Below, piece by piece: positions 23,701 through 33,100 of a stretch of DNA of 64,000 nucleotides. This DNA is from Ooceraea biroi (taxonomy: Eukaryota > Arthropoda > Insecta > Hymenoptera > Formicidae). The stretch lies in assembly GCF_003672135.1 (NCBI RefSeq), contig NC_039510.1:10788001-10852000 (forward strand), in the 5' to 3' direction. Position 1 is the first letter of the stretch. Every line of letters starts with the position of its first letter. The notes beneath the pieces were generated by a model. It had not been told where the DNA came from. It saw only the letters and a list, made by a program, of their open reading frames with translations, and did no database searches. Position numbers and translations under genes: made by a program.

Positions 23701-24891
23701 AATTTAGGCCAGTATACGAGTCCGGGGGCACAGCCGATCAAACCACTGGTGCGGCGCGATCGTTATATCACCTCTGCATGTTCTAACAGCGGCGCATTGT
23801 CTGGAAGGTTACAACAAGGGCACATACTTCGTTCGCGCGGGAGATTATAATACGGATGTGAGTCGATGATTACGGCATCCGCCGAAAATTTCTATCCTTC
23901 AAATGATAATTTGTATATCGCGTTCAACAGATAGACGAGGGCACGGAAGCGGAGGCGAATATCGAGGATTACTACGTGCACGAGGAATTCCGCAAAGGTC
24001 ACAGGATGAACAATGACATCGCTCTGGTTCTACTTAAGGGTCGCGGCATCCCACTTGGCAAAGATATCATGCCAATTTGCTTGCCGTTCGAGAACACCGA
24101 GTACTCGCCTGGGCTCAATTGCACGATCAGCGGGTTCGGCAGCATCGAGACGGGAAAGACGGGTAAGAAATGTCAGAGAGGATTACTTTAAGCTTGATTC
24201 GGAGGATAAATCGAACTGTTGTATCTCTTGCAGCGAAGGATTTACGGTACGGTTGGGTGCCCTTGTTGGACCAGTCAATTTGCCGGGCTAGTTACGTTTA
24301 TGGCGAAGGTGCCATAAGCGAAGGGATGATGTGCGCCGGATACCTCGAAGAGGGTAATATTGATACGTGTGAAGGCGACTCCGGAGGTCCTCTGGCGTGT
24401 TATCACAACGGTATGGTTAATTAAATTCATTGATTAAAGCAGTCGATAAATCGATCGAATAAAGAATCGACTACATACATTACAATTTTGTTTTCTATCA
24501 TATAAAATACAGCCATATAATATATTAATATAATCATAGAAGAGTTAACGCGGCAAAGTTGATAAAAAGTTTCAAAAGTTTGATATCTAAAGTGCAATAT
24601 GTAGTCCTTTGTGATCTTTTCTAAATCAGAACTTGAAATTAATTTTAATTCTGATGAATGCTAACATCGATAATGTCATTTTACGTTCTGAAGCTGAATT
24701 AGTATTTACAGTAATATTACTCTCTGTTAAAATCTACATTCTCTTTTATGTTAGGATCCTTCACCTTATATGGGATAACCAGTTGGGGTCAGCATTGCGG
24801 TAAAGCGAACAAGCCTGGAGTCTACGTCCGTGTAGCGCATTATCGTCAATGGATCGATAAAAAAATTAGAGAATCATTAGCAGGTAGATAG
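8730..24891 (+). CDS. teq: Tequila/neurotrypsin-type mosaic serine protease
   Basis: 28 exons: 8730-8798, 10451-10972, 11289-11606, 11745-11916, 12791-13054, 13236-14426, 15088-15240, 15408-15593, 16234-16740, 17312-17403, 17499-17647, 18836-18946, 19219-19563, 19766-19980, 20131-20243, 20331-20472, 20550-20650, 21061-21236, 21444-21730, 21992-22199, 22314-22497, 22556-22768, 22982-23107, 23385-23546, 23708-23857, 23931-24162, 24234-24410, 24755-24891. The total is 6,702 nt, 2,233 residues, with all junction phases consistent. Order: signal peptide 1-23; Ser/Lys/Gln-rich region; CBM14 at about 222-277, 304-361 and 393-449; linker 449-1158; SRCR1; C-type lectin; kringle; LDLa; PAN; LDLa; SRCR; LDLa; SRCR; S1 protease 1988-2233. 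Catalytic residues are H2032 (TAAHC), D2081 (NNDIAL) and S2179 (GDSGGP); D2173 in the S1 pocket gives trypsin-like specificity. Drosophila Tequila (Graal) and mosquito Sp22D have related layouts. It is a secreted, chitin-binding, zymogen-type protease. Confidence 0.88.
9850..9961. mobile_element. Short MITE (112 bp) in Tequila intron 1
   Basis: Terminal inverted repeats of about 27 bases, TTACCCAGATAGCACAAAAG at the left and its near-perfect complement at the right, bracket an inner palindrome built on GTTCTAAGAAC / GAACGTTCTTAG. There is no coding capacity. Flanking sequence is ATTAAT-rich, so the target duplication is ambiguous. Nothing else in the 1.65-kb intron is recognisable. Confidence 0.75.
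10451..13054 (+). other. Tequila N-terminal region: hydrophilic exon and three CBM14 domains
   Basis: Exon 2 (10451-10972) encodes a hydrophilic, charged, Gln/Lys-rich segment with no recognised fold. CBM14-1 is in 11289-11606 (CPTLDS..., FVNCWNGRAFLQPCAPGTLFNP, CDFP). CBM14-2 fills 11745-11916 and CBM14-3 lies in 12791-13054. The last two are close relatives: both read CP-x-x-FTGLLPH, KFLQCA-G-TY, GT-FNP and CDWP-NV. Each of the two sits on one exon bounded at its 3' side by a phase-1 intron, which favours exon duplication. Confidence 0.88.
11958..12711. mobile_element. Long-inverted-repeat MITE, copy 1 (Tequila intron 4)
   Basis: The element begins CAGGGTGAGGCACC and ends with its complement, flanked by TA on both sides as in Tc1/mariner-type insertions. 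The arms are about 265-270 bases each. The centre holds two tandem units starting TTGCCTAGAGTTCTCTGC, about 118 bases apart. It has no transposase; the short open frames within the arms are chance. The last base of the right end has mutated (CACCCTA). It is a relative of the element at 17669-18535. Confidence 0.9.
13236..17403 (+). other. Tequila Pro/His/Ser/Thr-rich linker (exons 6-10)
   Basis: Five phase-compatible exons encode about 710 residues of low complexity between the CBM14 cluster and SRCR1. Exon 6 (13236-14426) is rich in Pro, His, Arg, Gly, Ser and Thr, with a near-continuous His tract around residues 625-642, coded by CAT/CAC at about 13762-13806. Exon 9 is acidic in its middle (DEVDILDDKN). 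Such regions are usually disordered and O-glycosylated in this family. The His tract could bind metal. Exon 9 has two usable acceptors (after 16233 and after 16302) that differ by 23 codons in the same frame. Confidence 0.8.
17499..19980 (+). other. Tequila SRCR1 and C-type lectin domains
   Basis: SRCR1 runs from IRLRGGSGPNNGYVEV in exon 11 through CLGNE in exon 12 to CRVERDAIGVRC at the start of exon 13 (about residues 1159-1261). The C-type-lectin-like domain follows in exons 13-14 (about 1262-1430): GHCYHLAE, NHAEALEHC, ARLIDITSQAEN, FVSEWL, then WFWD-type residues YFFWDVEDC and HSFICKRP. The canonical EPN/QPD plus WND calcium-site motifs are not evident, so sugar binding is uncertain. Exon 13 must begin at 19219, because earlier acceptors run into a TAA at 19211. 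Confidence 0.85.
17669..18535. mobile_element. Long-inverted-repeat MITE, copy 2 (Tequila intron 11)
   Basis: The element runs from CAGGGTGAGGCACTT to AGGTGCCTCACCCTG, with a TA-rich flank at each end. Arms of about 263 bases (17669-17931 and 18271-18535) are near-perfect inverted complements. The centre carries three tandem units (starting near 17960, 18080 and 18199), one more than copy 1. It has no coding capacity. Insertion is in a sense intron, 22 bases after the donor of the SRCR1 exon. Confidence 0.9.
20131..21643 (+). other. Tequila kringle, LDLa1 and PAN domains
   Basis: The kringle (exons 15-16, about residues 1432-1514) starts CVYGKGNQYTGTANVT, has the C-x-x-W motif CLPWAS, then YCRNPNP, PWCFTEDG and ends EYCDIPAC. 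LDLa1 is split by an intron: CKPKHFECTPGECIPSPWVC DGEE in exon 17 and DCTNGADERNC in exon 18. The PAN/apple domain (about 1562-1645) follows, with KTCALRCKEADFTCRSF, then NICLLSDSN. Kringles are also found in vertebrate neurotrypsin. Confidence 0.85.
21570..23107 (+). other. Tequila LDLa2, SRCR2, LDLa3 and SRCR3 domains
   Basis: LDLa2 (about residues 1646-1682) has CSNHKCINQTQVCDGKNDC, then DRSDE. SRCR2 begins IRLAGANNTNEGRIEV, continues YWGQVCDDGF and CKELGF, and ends with AVGIVC. LDLa3 has CIPTPFICDEVTDCPDGSDE. SRCR3 begins LRLANGSNPMQGRVEV, with GVWGTVCDDDF, CRSLGYGG, CHGNE and EDAGVIC. The calcium-binding acidic clusters of LDLa2 and LDLa3 are intact. SRCR2 exon 20 is best started at 21992, because this restores the V-x-x-x-G-x-W-G spacing of the family. 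Confidence 0.88.
23385..24891 (+). other. Tequila S1 trypsin-like protease domain
   Basis: Five exons. The activation site is predicted after K1987 (FQK, then VVHGS), preceded by an acidic run DFDDDDD. Position 18 in chymotrypsin numbering is His rather than the usual Gly. The triad is complete: TAAHC, NNDIAL and GDSGGP. CEGDSGG is preceded by Asp at the S1 pocket position, so cleavage after Arg/Lys is expected. Protease-domain cysteines and the C-terminal GVYVRVAHYRQWID helix are present. A Cys before the activation site (PTHCG) probably tethers the catalytic chain to the long regulatory chain. Confidence 0.92.
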
Positions 24892-25132
24892 AACGTCATA
24901 ATCATTGAATTTTTTTATCACATACATATACACACACACGCGTCACATATGCATGTAAAACATTTCTATATTAATTGTACATATACGTTTACTAAAAATG
25001 TATTTTTACTCTGGTACAGGCCAATGTACATTAACGATAATTGCGAGTTACAATTTTATATCACATCACCTGTAAATATAATAATAATTATTAGATATAC
25101 TTACTCTGACATATGACTTGGTTCTTTTTATT

Positions 25133-25138
25133 AATAAA
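25133..25138 (+). terminator. Poly(A) signal AATAAA, probable end of Tequila
   Basis: AATAAA lies 242 bases after the Tequila stop codon, in AT-rich sequence. Other candidates in this AT-rich tail cannot be excluded. Confidence 0.45.
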
Positions 25139-28100
25139 TTTCAGAAATTGTTTCTTTTTTCTGTTGCTAATCCGCATATTGTATAGTACGCATAGTACTC
25201 ATATGCATACTTGGATATAAAATAATTGTCAAAATAAAATATAAATATCGATGACAATAATTGATGGCAGGGATAATAAGCATGATCGGAAGTAATTCTG
25301 TTAATTTGCAGTTTATTTCGTAAGACATCTTCGTTTCTACAGTAATTGTAATTGCTGCTTTTCTGTCGCTGTTACATGATTGAGCCTATTTTATGTACAA
25401 TAGTCCCAACATATCTGACCTGATTCCAATCCAAGGTAACAACACAACGGATGGCTTTTATACAAATTGAATACAAAACATGTGCAATCGAGAACGAAAC
25501 GATGCGTTTACAGTATAAACTTACACATAGCTCGATTACATTATTACAATGCATAGATTTAGACTGATCAGACGAAAGCTAAGGTTTCTTATTGTTCGCT
25601 TATCCAATTACTTCTTTTAGTATTGTGCCTTTTAAAACACAATAAAAAATATACTCGTAAAGATACGAAAATTACAAGAACATTAATCGATTTATAAAAC
25701 AGCACGATATCAAAAGCTTGATTTAACAAAAAGTTTAAAGAGGTTCGCAGACTTTGACTTGAAAATTGTACCGGAAGTCGCGATCATCAGTTGATTGCAG
25801 ATGACTATCGATCTCTAAAATCGAAATGTTTTCGTTCATCAGAAATTTTGTAATTTCAATATGAAGTGACACATAATAAAAATCGATATAAATAAAATTT
25901 TATAAAACTAATAAAATTTGAGAAATAAAACTATGGCAAGCTGTAATATTCAGGAATAATAAACGGTGTTAATTGCTTTATAAAGCATATTAATGTATAT
26001 CTCAATATTTTCGCGTAAGAATCTAAAGATGATCGTTACTTTCGAGATGATTCTCGTAGAACTGAAAGTCGAACATTTGTCCTTCCGAGTGTATATTACA
26101 TCGACTCCTGCTATGCTTATGAACATTTGCGAACAAAAAGAAACTTACAGATCACACTATAGGCATGACTGTTGAAGTTTTCTTGTCGGCAAGAAATTAT
26201 ACCTGCGATCGCGAGTTTTGTCGCATTAATACACTTGACATGCCATTTTTTTCCAACGTGTATATACGAAGGAAAGTGAAGTAGAAAATATTAAATACAT
26301 CAATCGCATTTGCTACAAGACGGCAAACAAAAAGCGACTTGCCCGCGGAATTCTACAAAGGAGATATCCTATCTACGTTGCATGATGCAATTATAATCTT
26401 ACATCACTTAAGGGAATGTCGATCAAGAATACGCTCTCAGCGCGGAAATTAATATTAAATCTAACTCGAATACGCGCTTAATTTAGGCATAAAGTGGTCC
26501 GAGTCTGTATCGCCGAGAAATATCATAATATCGCTATGATACATGAGAAAGCAATGATGATAAAATTCGATAATACTCAAGAAATATCTCAAAATGTGCA
26601 TCACTGATTTTGGAAAATTCTACGTATTAACAATATTACGAAGTATATCAAAAGCATTTTACAATCTCTCATCTCTATACTGCAACGCATATAAATTAAT
26701 CTAAAATAAAATTGTACTTATTATAAAGCATGATTAATAAAACATGAATAAGAAAATGCAGGGAGAGAGGAAAGACTGTCACAAGAGCAAATAAAATTAT
26801 TGATGTATCAATACATATATACAAACATGAAAAATCAAACGTCAAAGGATGCTTCAAAGAAATGCTTTGACGCATTCGCAACGCACGTTGGTTGACGGAG
26901 TCAAGCCTCGCGCATAGATATTCATAAAAACAATTTCTTAAAAAAATAAAGCGGAAAATCTGTCCTATTAATGACACAAATTCGGGCCAAACTAACAATC
27001 TAATGACTAGATGATTAAGCAAGACTTACCATCGTCTTCCAATCAATCGCTCAAGGATGAACGTACGTACATACTTAAAGTTGCGTTAGGCAATCTCGGA
27101 TTGACGACCGATCGACGATCGCGGTCACTGATAATAATCATAGACTCCGATGCGGTGCAGAACCGCTTCCGTTTTTTGCCGTCACCTAAATTCGGTTGCG
27201 GCGACCTATACTTTAGATCTAAGTAACGTACAGATACGTATATAGTTATATATACACACACGACTTTCTTCTTATGTACAGAATTGTTAATTATAGAACG
27301 TCACTAGTATCGTCGAACGCGAGGAGAAAGGTCCGCTGTGGCGACGGGGGGAGAGGGTTGATCGTTAGGGGTTGAAACGGTGTGAGCGTGGAGGAATATC
27401 CGGGAAATGATTTGCTCGATTATGGGAACGGCTTCGCATCGTATAATGCGTCGTTCACGACGACGATATTTTCTCGCTTGGCAAACTCATTGCGTTTGTG
27501 TCTGTTAGAAAAATCGTACAAAATAGCGTGGTAGAAAATCCGTCGTTGAGATGACGCTGCGTGAGGAGCGACAAATGAACGGGGATTTGATTCCGAGCGC
27601 ATTAACAGAGATCGAGCAAGGGTGATCGAGGGGATTGGGGGATTCGTGAACACGGATGGCCGTATGATCACGATATAACGCTACGAATATTGACAATGTA
27701 ACACGCGCGCCGCTTAAGGTGGTACAGCATAATTAGCCTTACTGTTAATCATTGATTTACGATAACGTGCATGTAATCGTCGGTAATCGTGGTGATCTGT
27801 TACTACTAATGGAAAATTGCCGCGAGAACTGCGCGATCAGATCGCGTGCGAATTTTGTGAAGGAATAAACCGATGGTGATCCGGTTAATAATGCTGGACG
27901 AAGATAGTCGTATCAAACATGTGTAAAATGGCAAGTAAAAAATGACGGACTATACCGAACACTTATAAATTTGTAAAACTGTTAAAAATGGCATCCCAGT
28001 AATAACGAGTTTTGACGTACGATTGTATACGTATTTCACCTAACAATTACATATTATTATATTAATATATATATATCATATATCACATATAAAATTTGTC

Positions 28101-30054
28101 AAAATATTTATAATGAGAAAACGTACGTTTTGAAATGTGACATGAGAGCATTCAATAGCCGAGAGGACTCAATAAGTCAAGTATTTCATAATAAATACAT
28201 ATCAAATGTATGTAAAATCGACTGATGAAAAACACATGGGAAACATGGATAATCACATTTCATTAATGGTTCATGCACAGATCGATGATTATCAATGGTT
28301 TATCCCAATGACACATCGAGATGAATATTCTTTACGATGACCTGATTCGCGCAGAATTCGCGGAATTTGTCGTTTCGATCGATAAGATATACTTTCTTTG
28401 TTACGTAATCTTTCTGTACACTTCGTGCTAAGTGCATTTCATATCCGCTTGTCACCTCTTGCTTCCCGTGCCGAGAGAAAAATGCAATTAAAATCTTCGT
28501 AATCTCGCCAAAATATACCTTACTTGAATGACAGGGAGAAAAGGAAAAAAATAGAGATTATTTCAAGCTCCTCTCGGTGAACGCATGAAAAATGTAACGG
28601 AAAGTATTTCCATCAACCGGGAGGGAATCGTAACCGACTATTTCTGACAAACACTATCGATCGTTTCGGTGACCGCGAGAAGAAATTAGAGCGGATATAG
28701 AATTCTTATTAAAGAGCAAATGGGAATGAGCGAGATGGTGGTAGAACCAAAGGAATGGGAGAGGTTTTATTCCGTAAATGTGTTATCGTTTCGGGGGAAA
28801 TCGTAAAATGTTATTACACAACATCGTCGTGTCTTCCATCTACGTGTATGTGGCCCTTTCAACTAAACGAGATCGCGATTTGGAACGCGTTTCAATTTGC
28901 ATGCAATTTTTCTCTCGGGCCGCGAAGTCGTGACCCAGTGAACGAAATTCGAAACAGCTCGTTTTGTTTCCCTCCTCCTTCGATCGTGCCATCGCAATTT
29001 CCCGGCATTTCGTCGTGCCGTAGGCAAAGTTTACGTACCCAGGAGGAACGAACTCTTGGTCCCTATAACTGTTCGGAAACACATATGTTATCTTTTCTTG
29101 AATTATTTATCCAGGCAAGTATCTGGCTAAATATAGAAAGAAACGAATATTTTGTCAGTTATATTACGGCAGATTCGTATCCGCAATTTTTGCGGACATA
29201 TCGGTTTTTTTACGGGAGGAATTTCACGATCTCACGGGAAATAGTGACGCACGCGTTAAGAACACGTCTCGTTTAATACAGTCCAATATCTCGTAACATA
29301 TTTCATAGATTGTAATTTTTTTGTGTTTAATACATCTCGGTTACTGCTTTCGATCGAAGGCACGGCACACCACATTCACGTCCACATTAATCACGTTAAT
29401 TAACACCGAGTCCGTTTGAAAAAGTCGATTTGTTAATTTTTGATAATAAATTTACTTTTCCGACACTCGCGAGTGCTCTGAGACAATCGTGAGTATATTT
29501 TACTGCTAAATTCGTTATACGGCTTACAATTACTCACTCGTTAATTAAATCACATTGATAAATATTGACGGAAAGCGGACATATTTACCCAGGCGCAGTA
29601 ATTTTCGGAAGCCTGCGTCACGTTATAATTCGCGAGAACGATAGCCACAACGCGTCGAAATATTTTCGACATATATTTGCGAGGAATTCTATAGAAAATA
29701 AACAACATAGAGCCTATCACAACCAAATTATCTCGAATTTACGCAATATCGGGCGTAAGAACGATAACTAATTTACGCAATCGTTCGGGAGCTATTAATT
29801 ATACATTTACGTGCGTCACAAAAGAAACGAAAAAGTCACGATCAGCCGACTATCATTCATCGTACGAGCACGCGTGATTGATTGAACGCATGGAAAACGG
29901 AGGATTCACGATTCACATCGCTTCGCCGACATTCTCGACTTCTCCGTCGTCCTCATCTCGATTGACCATCCTCGCGATTAGTTTCTCATCCTCTTAAGTA
30001 CGTGCACGACGATTTCCCTTTTTACGACCTATCTCCCGAGCTTACCGCGCGGGC
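25139..30054. other. Region between Tequila and RASGEF1; probable RASGEF1 3' UTR in part
   Basis: Nothing coding is convincing. The part adjoining 30055 is on the downstream side of RASGEF1 and probably contains its 3' UTR. A minus-strand AATAAA lies near 28764-28770, among others. A plus-strand open frame of 173 codons at 28755-29276 has no family features. A consensus minus-strand donor (ATG then GTAAGT, near 27025) has no matching coding exon that I could identify; a non-coding exon is possible. Confidence 0.45.
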
Positions 30055-30193
30055 TTACTCTACAGGAACGACCCTACTTCTCACACCTAGGAGCCTGTTA
30101 GCGTATATCAAAAGGGCTATGTACAAAAGGTGGTATCCGCCGACCACGTCTCCCTCGAACGGGTCCGTGGCTGCTCCCGTCTCGCGCGCGAGC
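30055..30193 (-). other. Candidate terminal coding exon of RASGEF1
   Basis: The acceptor is strong (a pyrimidine run, then CCCCTAGACAG at 30194-30204). In the required phase 2 the frame stays open for 46 codons (KLARETGAATDPFEGDVVGG... to RVVPVE) and stops with TAA at 30057-30055. The codons are G/C-ending, as in the other exons. Human RASGEF1 proteins end about a dozen residues after the aligned K-x-L, so this tail has no counterpart that I can check. Confidence 0.5.
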
Positions 30194-33100
30194 CTGTCTA
30201 GGGGTAAAAAGGGGAAAAGTCTTCTGGTTTTCGCTCGAGGGAGGAGTGATCAACGTGTCGAAGGCTTAGGAACTATACTTACGGCTACGCGACATTGTCG
30301 AGCGAATTTCACAGTCGTCCATTCGGCGTGCTTAACTCGATATTCGCGCCATGTCGAACCACGGGGGGTCCCCAGCTAACTGAGATGGTCGGAGCCTCGT
30401 ATTCAGTGCCCACGGATACTAGTCAAAATCGGTCGAACTGTACAATCTCATTAATTGACGATTCGCATTTCAACGTTGATTGCTTTGTTTAGGCGCAATC
30501 GCTCGGTTGGCGTCTCATCGGCCGCGAATTTTGAATGGACTCATCTCACGCGACTGCACCGCATAAATAGTGTTCTTTTCCGTTTTACGAGCGGCAAATG
30601 TTAACAAGATACGTGCCCATCAGAATGAAAAAATTCAAAGTATCCGATATTTTTAAATTGCTTTCAGCAAACTATATCGAATAAAAATAACAATCGAAGG
30701 AGATGCAACGCAAGAGTTAGCAATGATTGTACAGGTCGATTGAATGACATCTGGATGAGAATTGTTTCTGACTTCGCATAAATTCGCAAGACACAAATAC
30801 CTAATCTCAGGTCGCTCCGGTAATACTTTAGTCCGCTGTCTCTCTTCCACTTACTCTTCATCTCTTCTCCTCAACGTCATCGCGGATAAACTAGCTACGA
30901 TTACGAATATATATTAATATTTATAAATGTATCTTCTCGTATATCTATATCAATACCGTTCCCACTCGGCATGTTTCGGCATAGCTCGCTTTCACTGGGT
31001 GTTCATCTCGGATCTGTTAACACATAATTGCAGAATTTTCATTCTTTGCACAGTGCGATCGAGTGCAACTGAGTTTTCGAAATTGTCGACCAAACGCGTA
31101 TGACAACCGCGGATTTTTTAATTTCCGCGGAGTTCATTTATCCTGCCAGCAATTATAGTAATACAGCAATCCATGAAATTAATATATCGCGAAATTGAAT
31201 ACAGTACAGACTGTCGTGTCAAATCCCGTCGAGAGATTATAGATTGGATTATACTGAAATTATACGATATTATACGGCGAATGCTTGACGTACGTGTCGA
31301 AATTGGTATCATCTAGGGATCCAATCAAATTTCATTGCGTTACATTGCAGCGAAAATTTTGTTCCAGCTATTGATGGTAGCGCAATTTCGCTGCGCCCGG
31401 TCCATGGTTTTTAGTATTTCAGATAAACTCTCAATTATTTAAAAAATAATTCTTATTATTTCAAATATGATAATAAAATATGGTAAGGTATCTTTACGGT
31501 GTACTCACTTTAAAGCTTTATAACGTTCTTTCTCCGGATTGTTGTCGGGCGGCTCGCACTCGAAAGACGCTAGCGCAAGTGCTGCAGCAAAGAAAGAAGG
31601 ACGGGAATTCAGAATGCCGAACAATTTCACGTTTTCACATTTCAACAATGAAATGAAATGGATATTGCTTACTGTTTTCCGTCAGCACGGGGCTCGCCTG
31701 GAGGAAGGCAATGACGCGCGGATTCTTCTCGAACGGACAGGCAACTTGTTTCCACACGATGAATTCGGTCACCTGTTTCGCCAGCTGCCAGAACTTCTCG
31801 AAGTTGATGTGACCATTTGGCAGTCTGCAAACGCATAACTGAACTTGAGCAGCAAGGATTAATTAGCGAGAAAGCGTATCGCGCTTAGACGCGTGCATTG
31901 TACTTGACACGCCGTGAATCGATAATCTCGATCTCTGTAATAATGTCAACGAAACTGCTTTGATATCTGTTTGTGAGACATATAATTACCAGATATACCA
32001 GATATATCTAGAAACAATATCAGATTAACCATCTATTTCGTTATTAAATTTAGCACAACCATACAAATCGTTCATATTAAAAATGTAATTGTTTAATTCA
32101 TAAAAATATACATTATTAATATTGAGATTATTATTATAATTTGAAAATTTATTTTTTGAACGAACAAATGTAAGATTAAGCGTTTTACATTTGTTTCATG
32201 CAATAATCATAGTATATGCAGTTATGTGATATTTGTTCTTTATAAGCTAGATTTATTACATATAACATTAGAAATATTATTGATTTCTTCGCACAATGTC
32301 TATAATTTCAATTACACTGCAAAAGCATATGAATAGATCATAGATACATTTGATGAAAGGCTATTACTCACTTGTTGCTGCAACCCTCGTTGAGGAAGTA
32401 AAGGTCCTTGACGAGAAGGCTGAAGAAGGGCACTACGATTCGCTGACGTTCGTCTGTAGCACCAGCACTACGCCACATTGCGGCCTTCAACGTGCTGCGA
32501 TAGCTGCTGAAATTACTGCTCGGATCCATTTGATGCTCCAAAATCGAGAATTTAGCAGATTGCACTTTCGACCACTAAAAGCCAAAAAAAGGAGCTTGTC
32601 TTATGCCTATATCGCACACTGGCCAAACAAGATTATAAATTTATTTATTGAAAGCGTAGGTACAATACTCGAAACTATAACTCGAAACTATAGTAACATT
32701 ATTATAGTAAAAAGTATTCTAAAAAGAAACCTTATATGACATAAAGCACGTTCTTTAATCTTTAATATCTATTAATCGTGGCAGAATACAAATCTGTTGA
32801 TATCTGTGGGACTCAAGTTCAATTTGCAGTTTCCTTCAATTCAATCTCGTTCCTTAATCTAATTTGATGCGAAGAATAGACTTCGTTCGCTTAAAAGTGC
32901 TGCTGACAATCGATAGATAATGTCTGCATTCGTTTCAAGCTTTAGAATCAAAATAAAATCCAAACCTTTTCTTTTCTGTCTTTTAATCTTTCTATTTCCT
33001 ACCATAATAAACTTTTCGCTGTTGTTACTTATTTATTCATTTTCTTTTTGATGTTTCTACTTTTTTTCTTTCCTTTTCTTTAGAATTTCTCTCTATCATG

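Noticed and set aside
28755..29276. 173-codon plus-strand open frame as a gene
   Set aside because: No signal peptide, domain or splice context; the composition resembles the surrounding non-coding DNA.
30853..30900. Alternative RASGEF1 tail exon ending in GAAGA/GTAAGT
   Set aside because: It has a strong donor and fits the phase for 13 residues, but it leads to no further exon that I could identify, and its sequence is not protein-like. Kept only as a weak alternative to 30055-30193.
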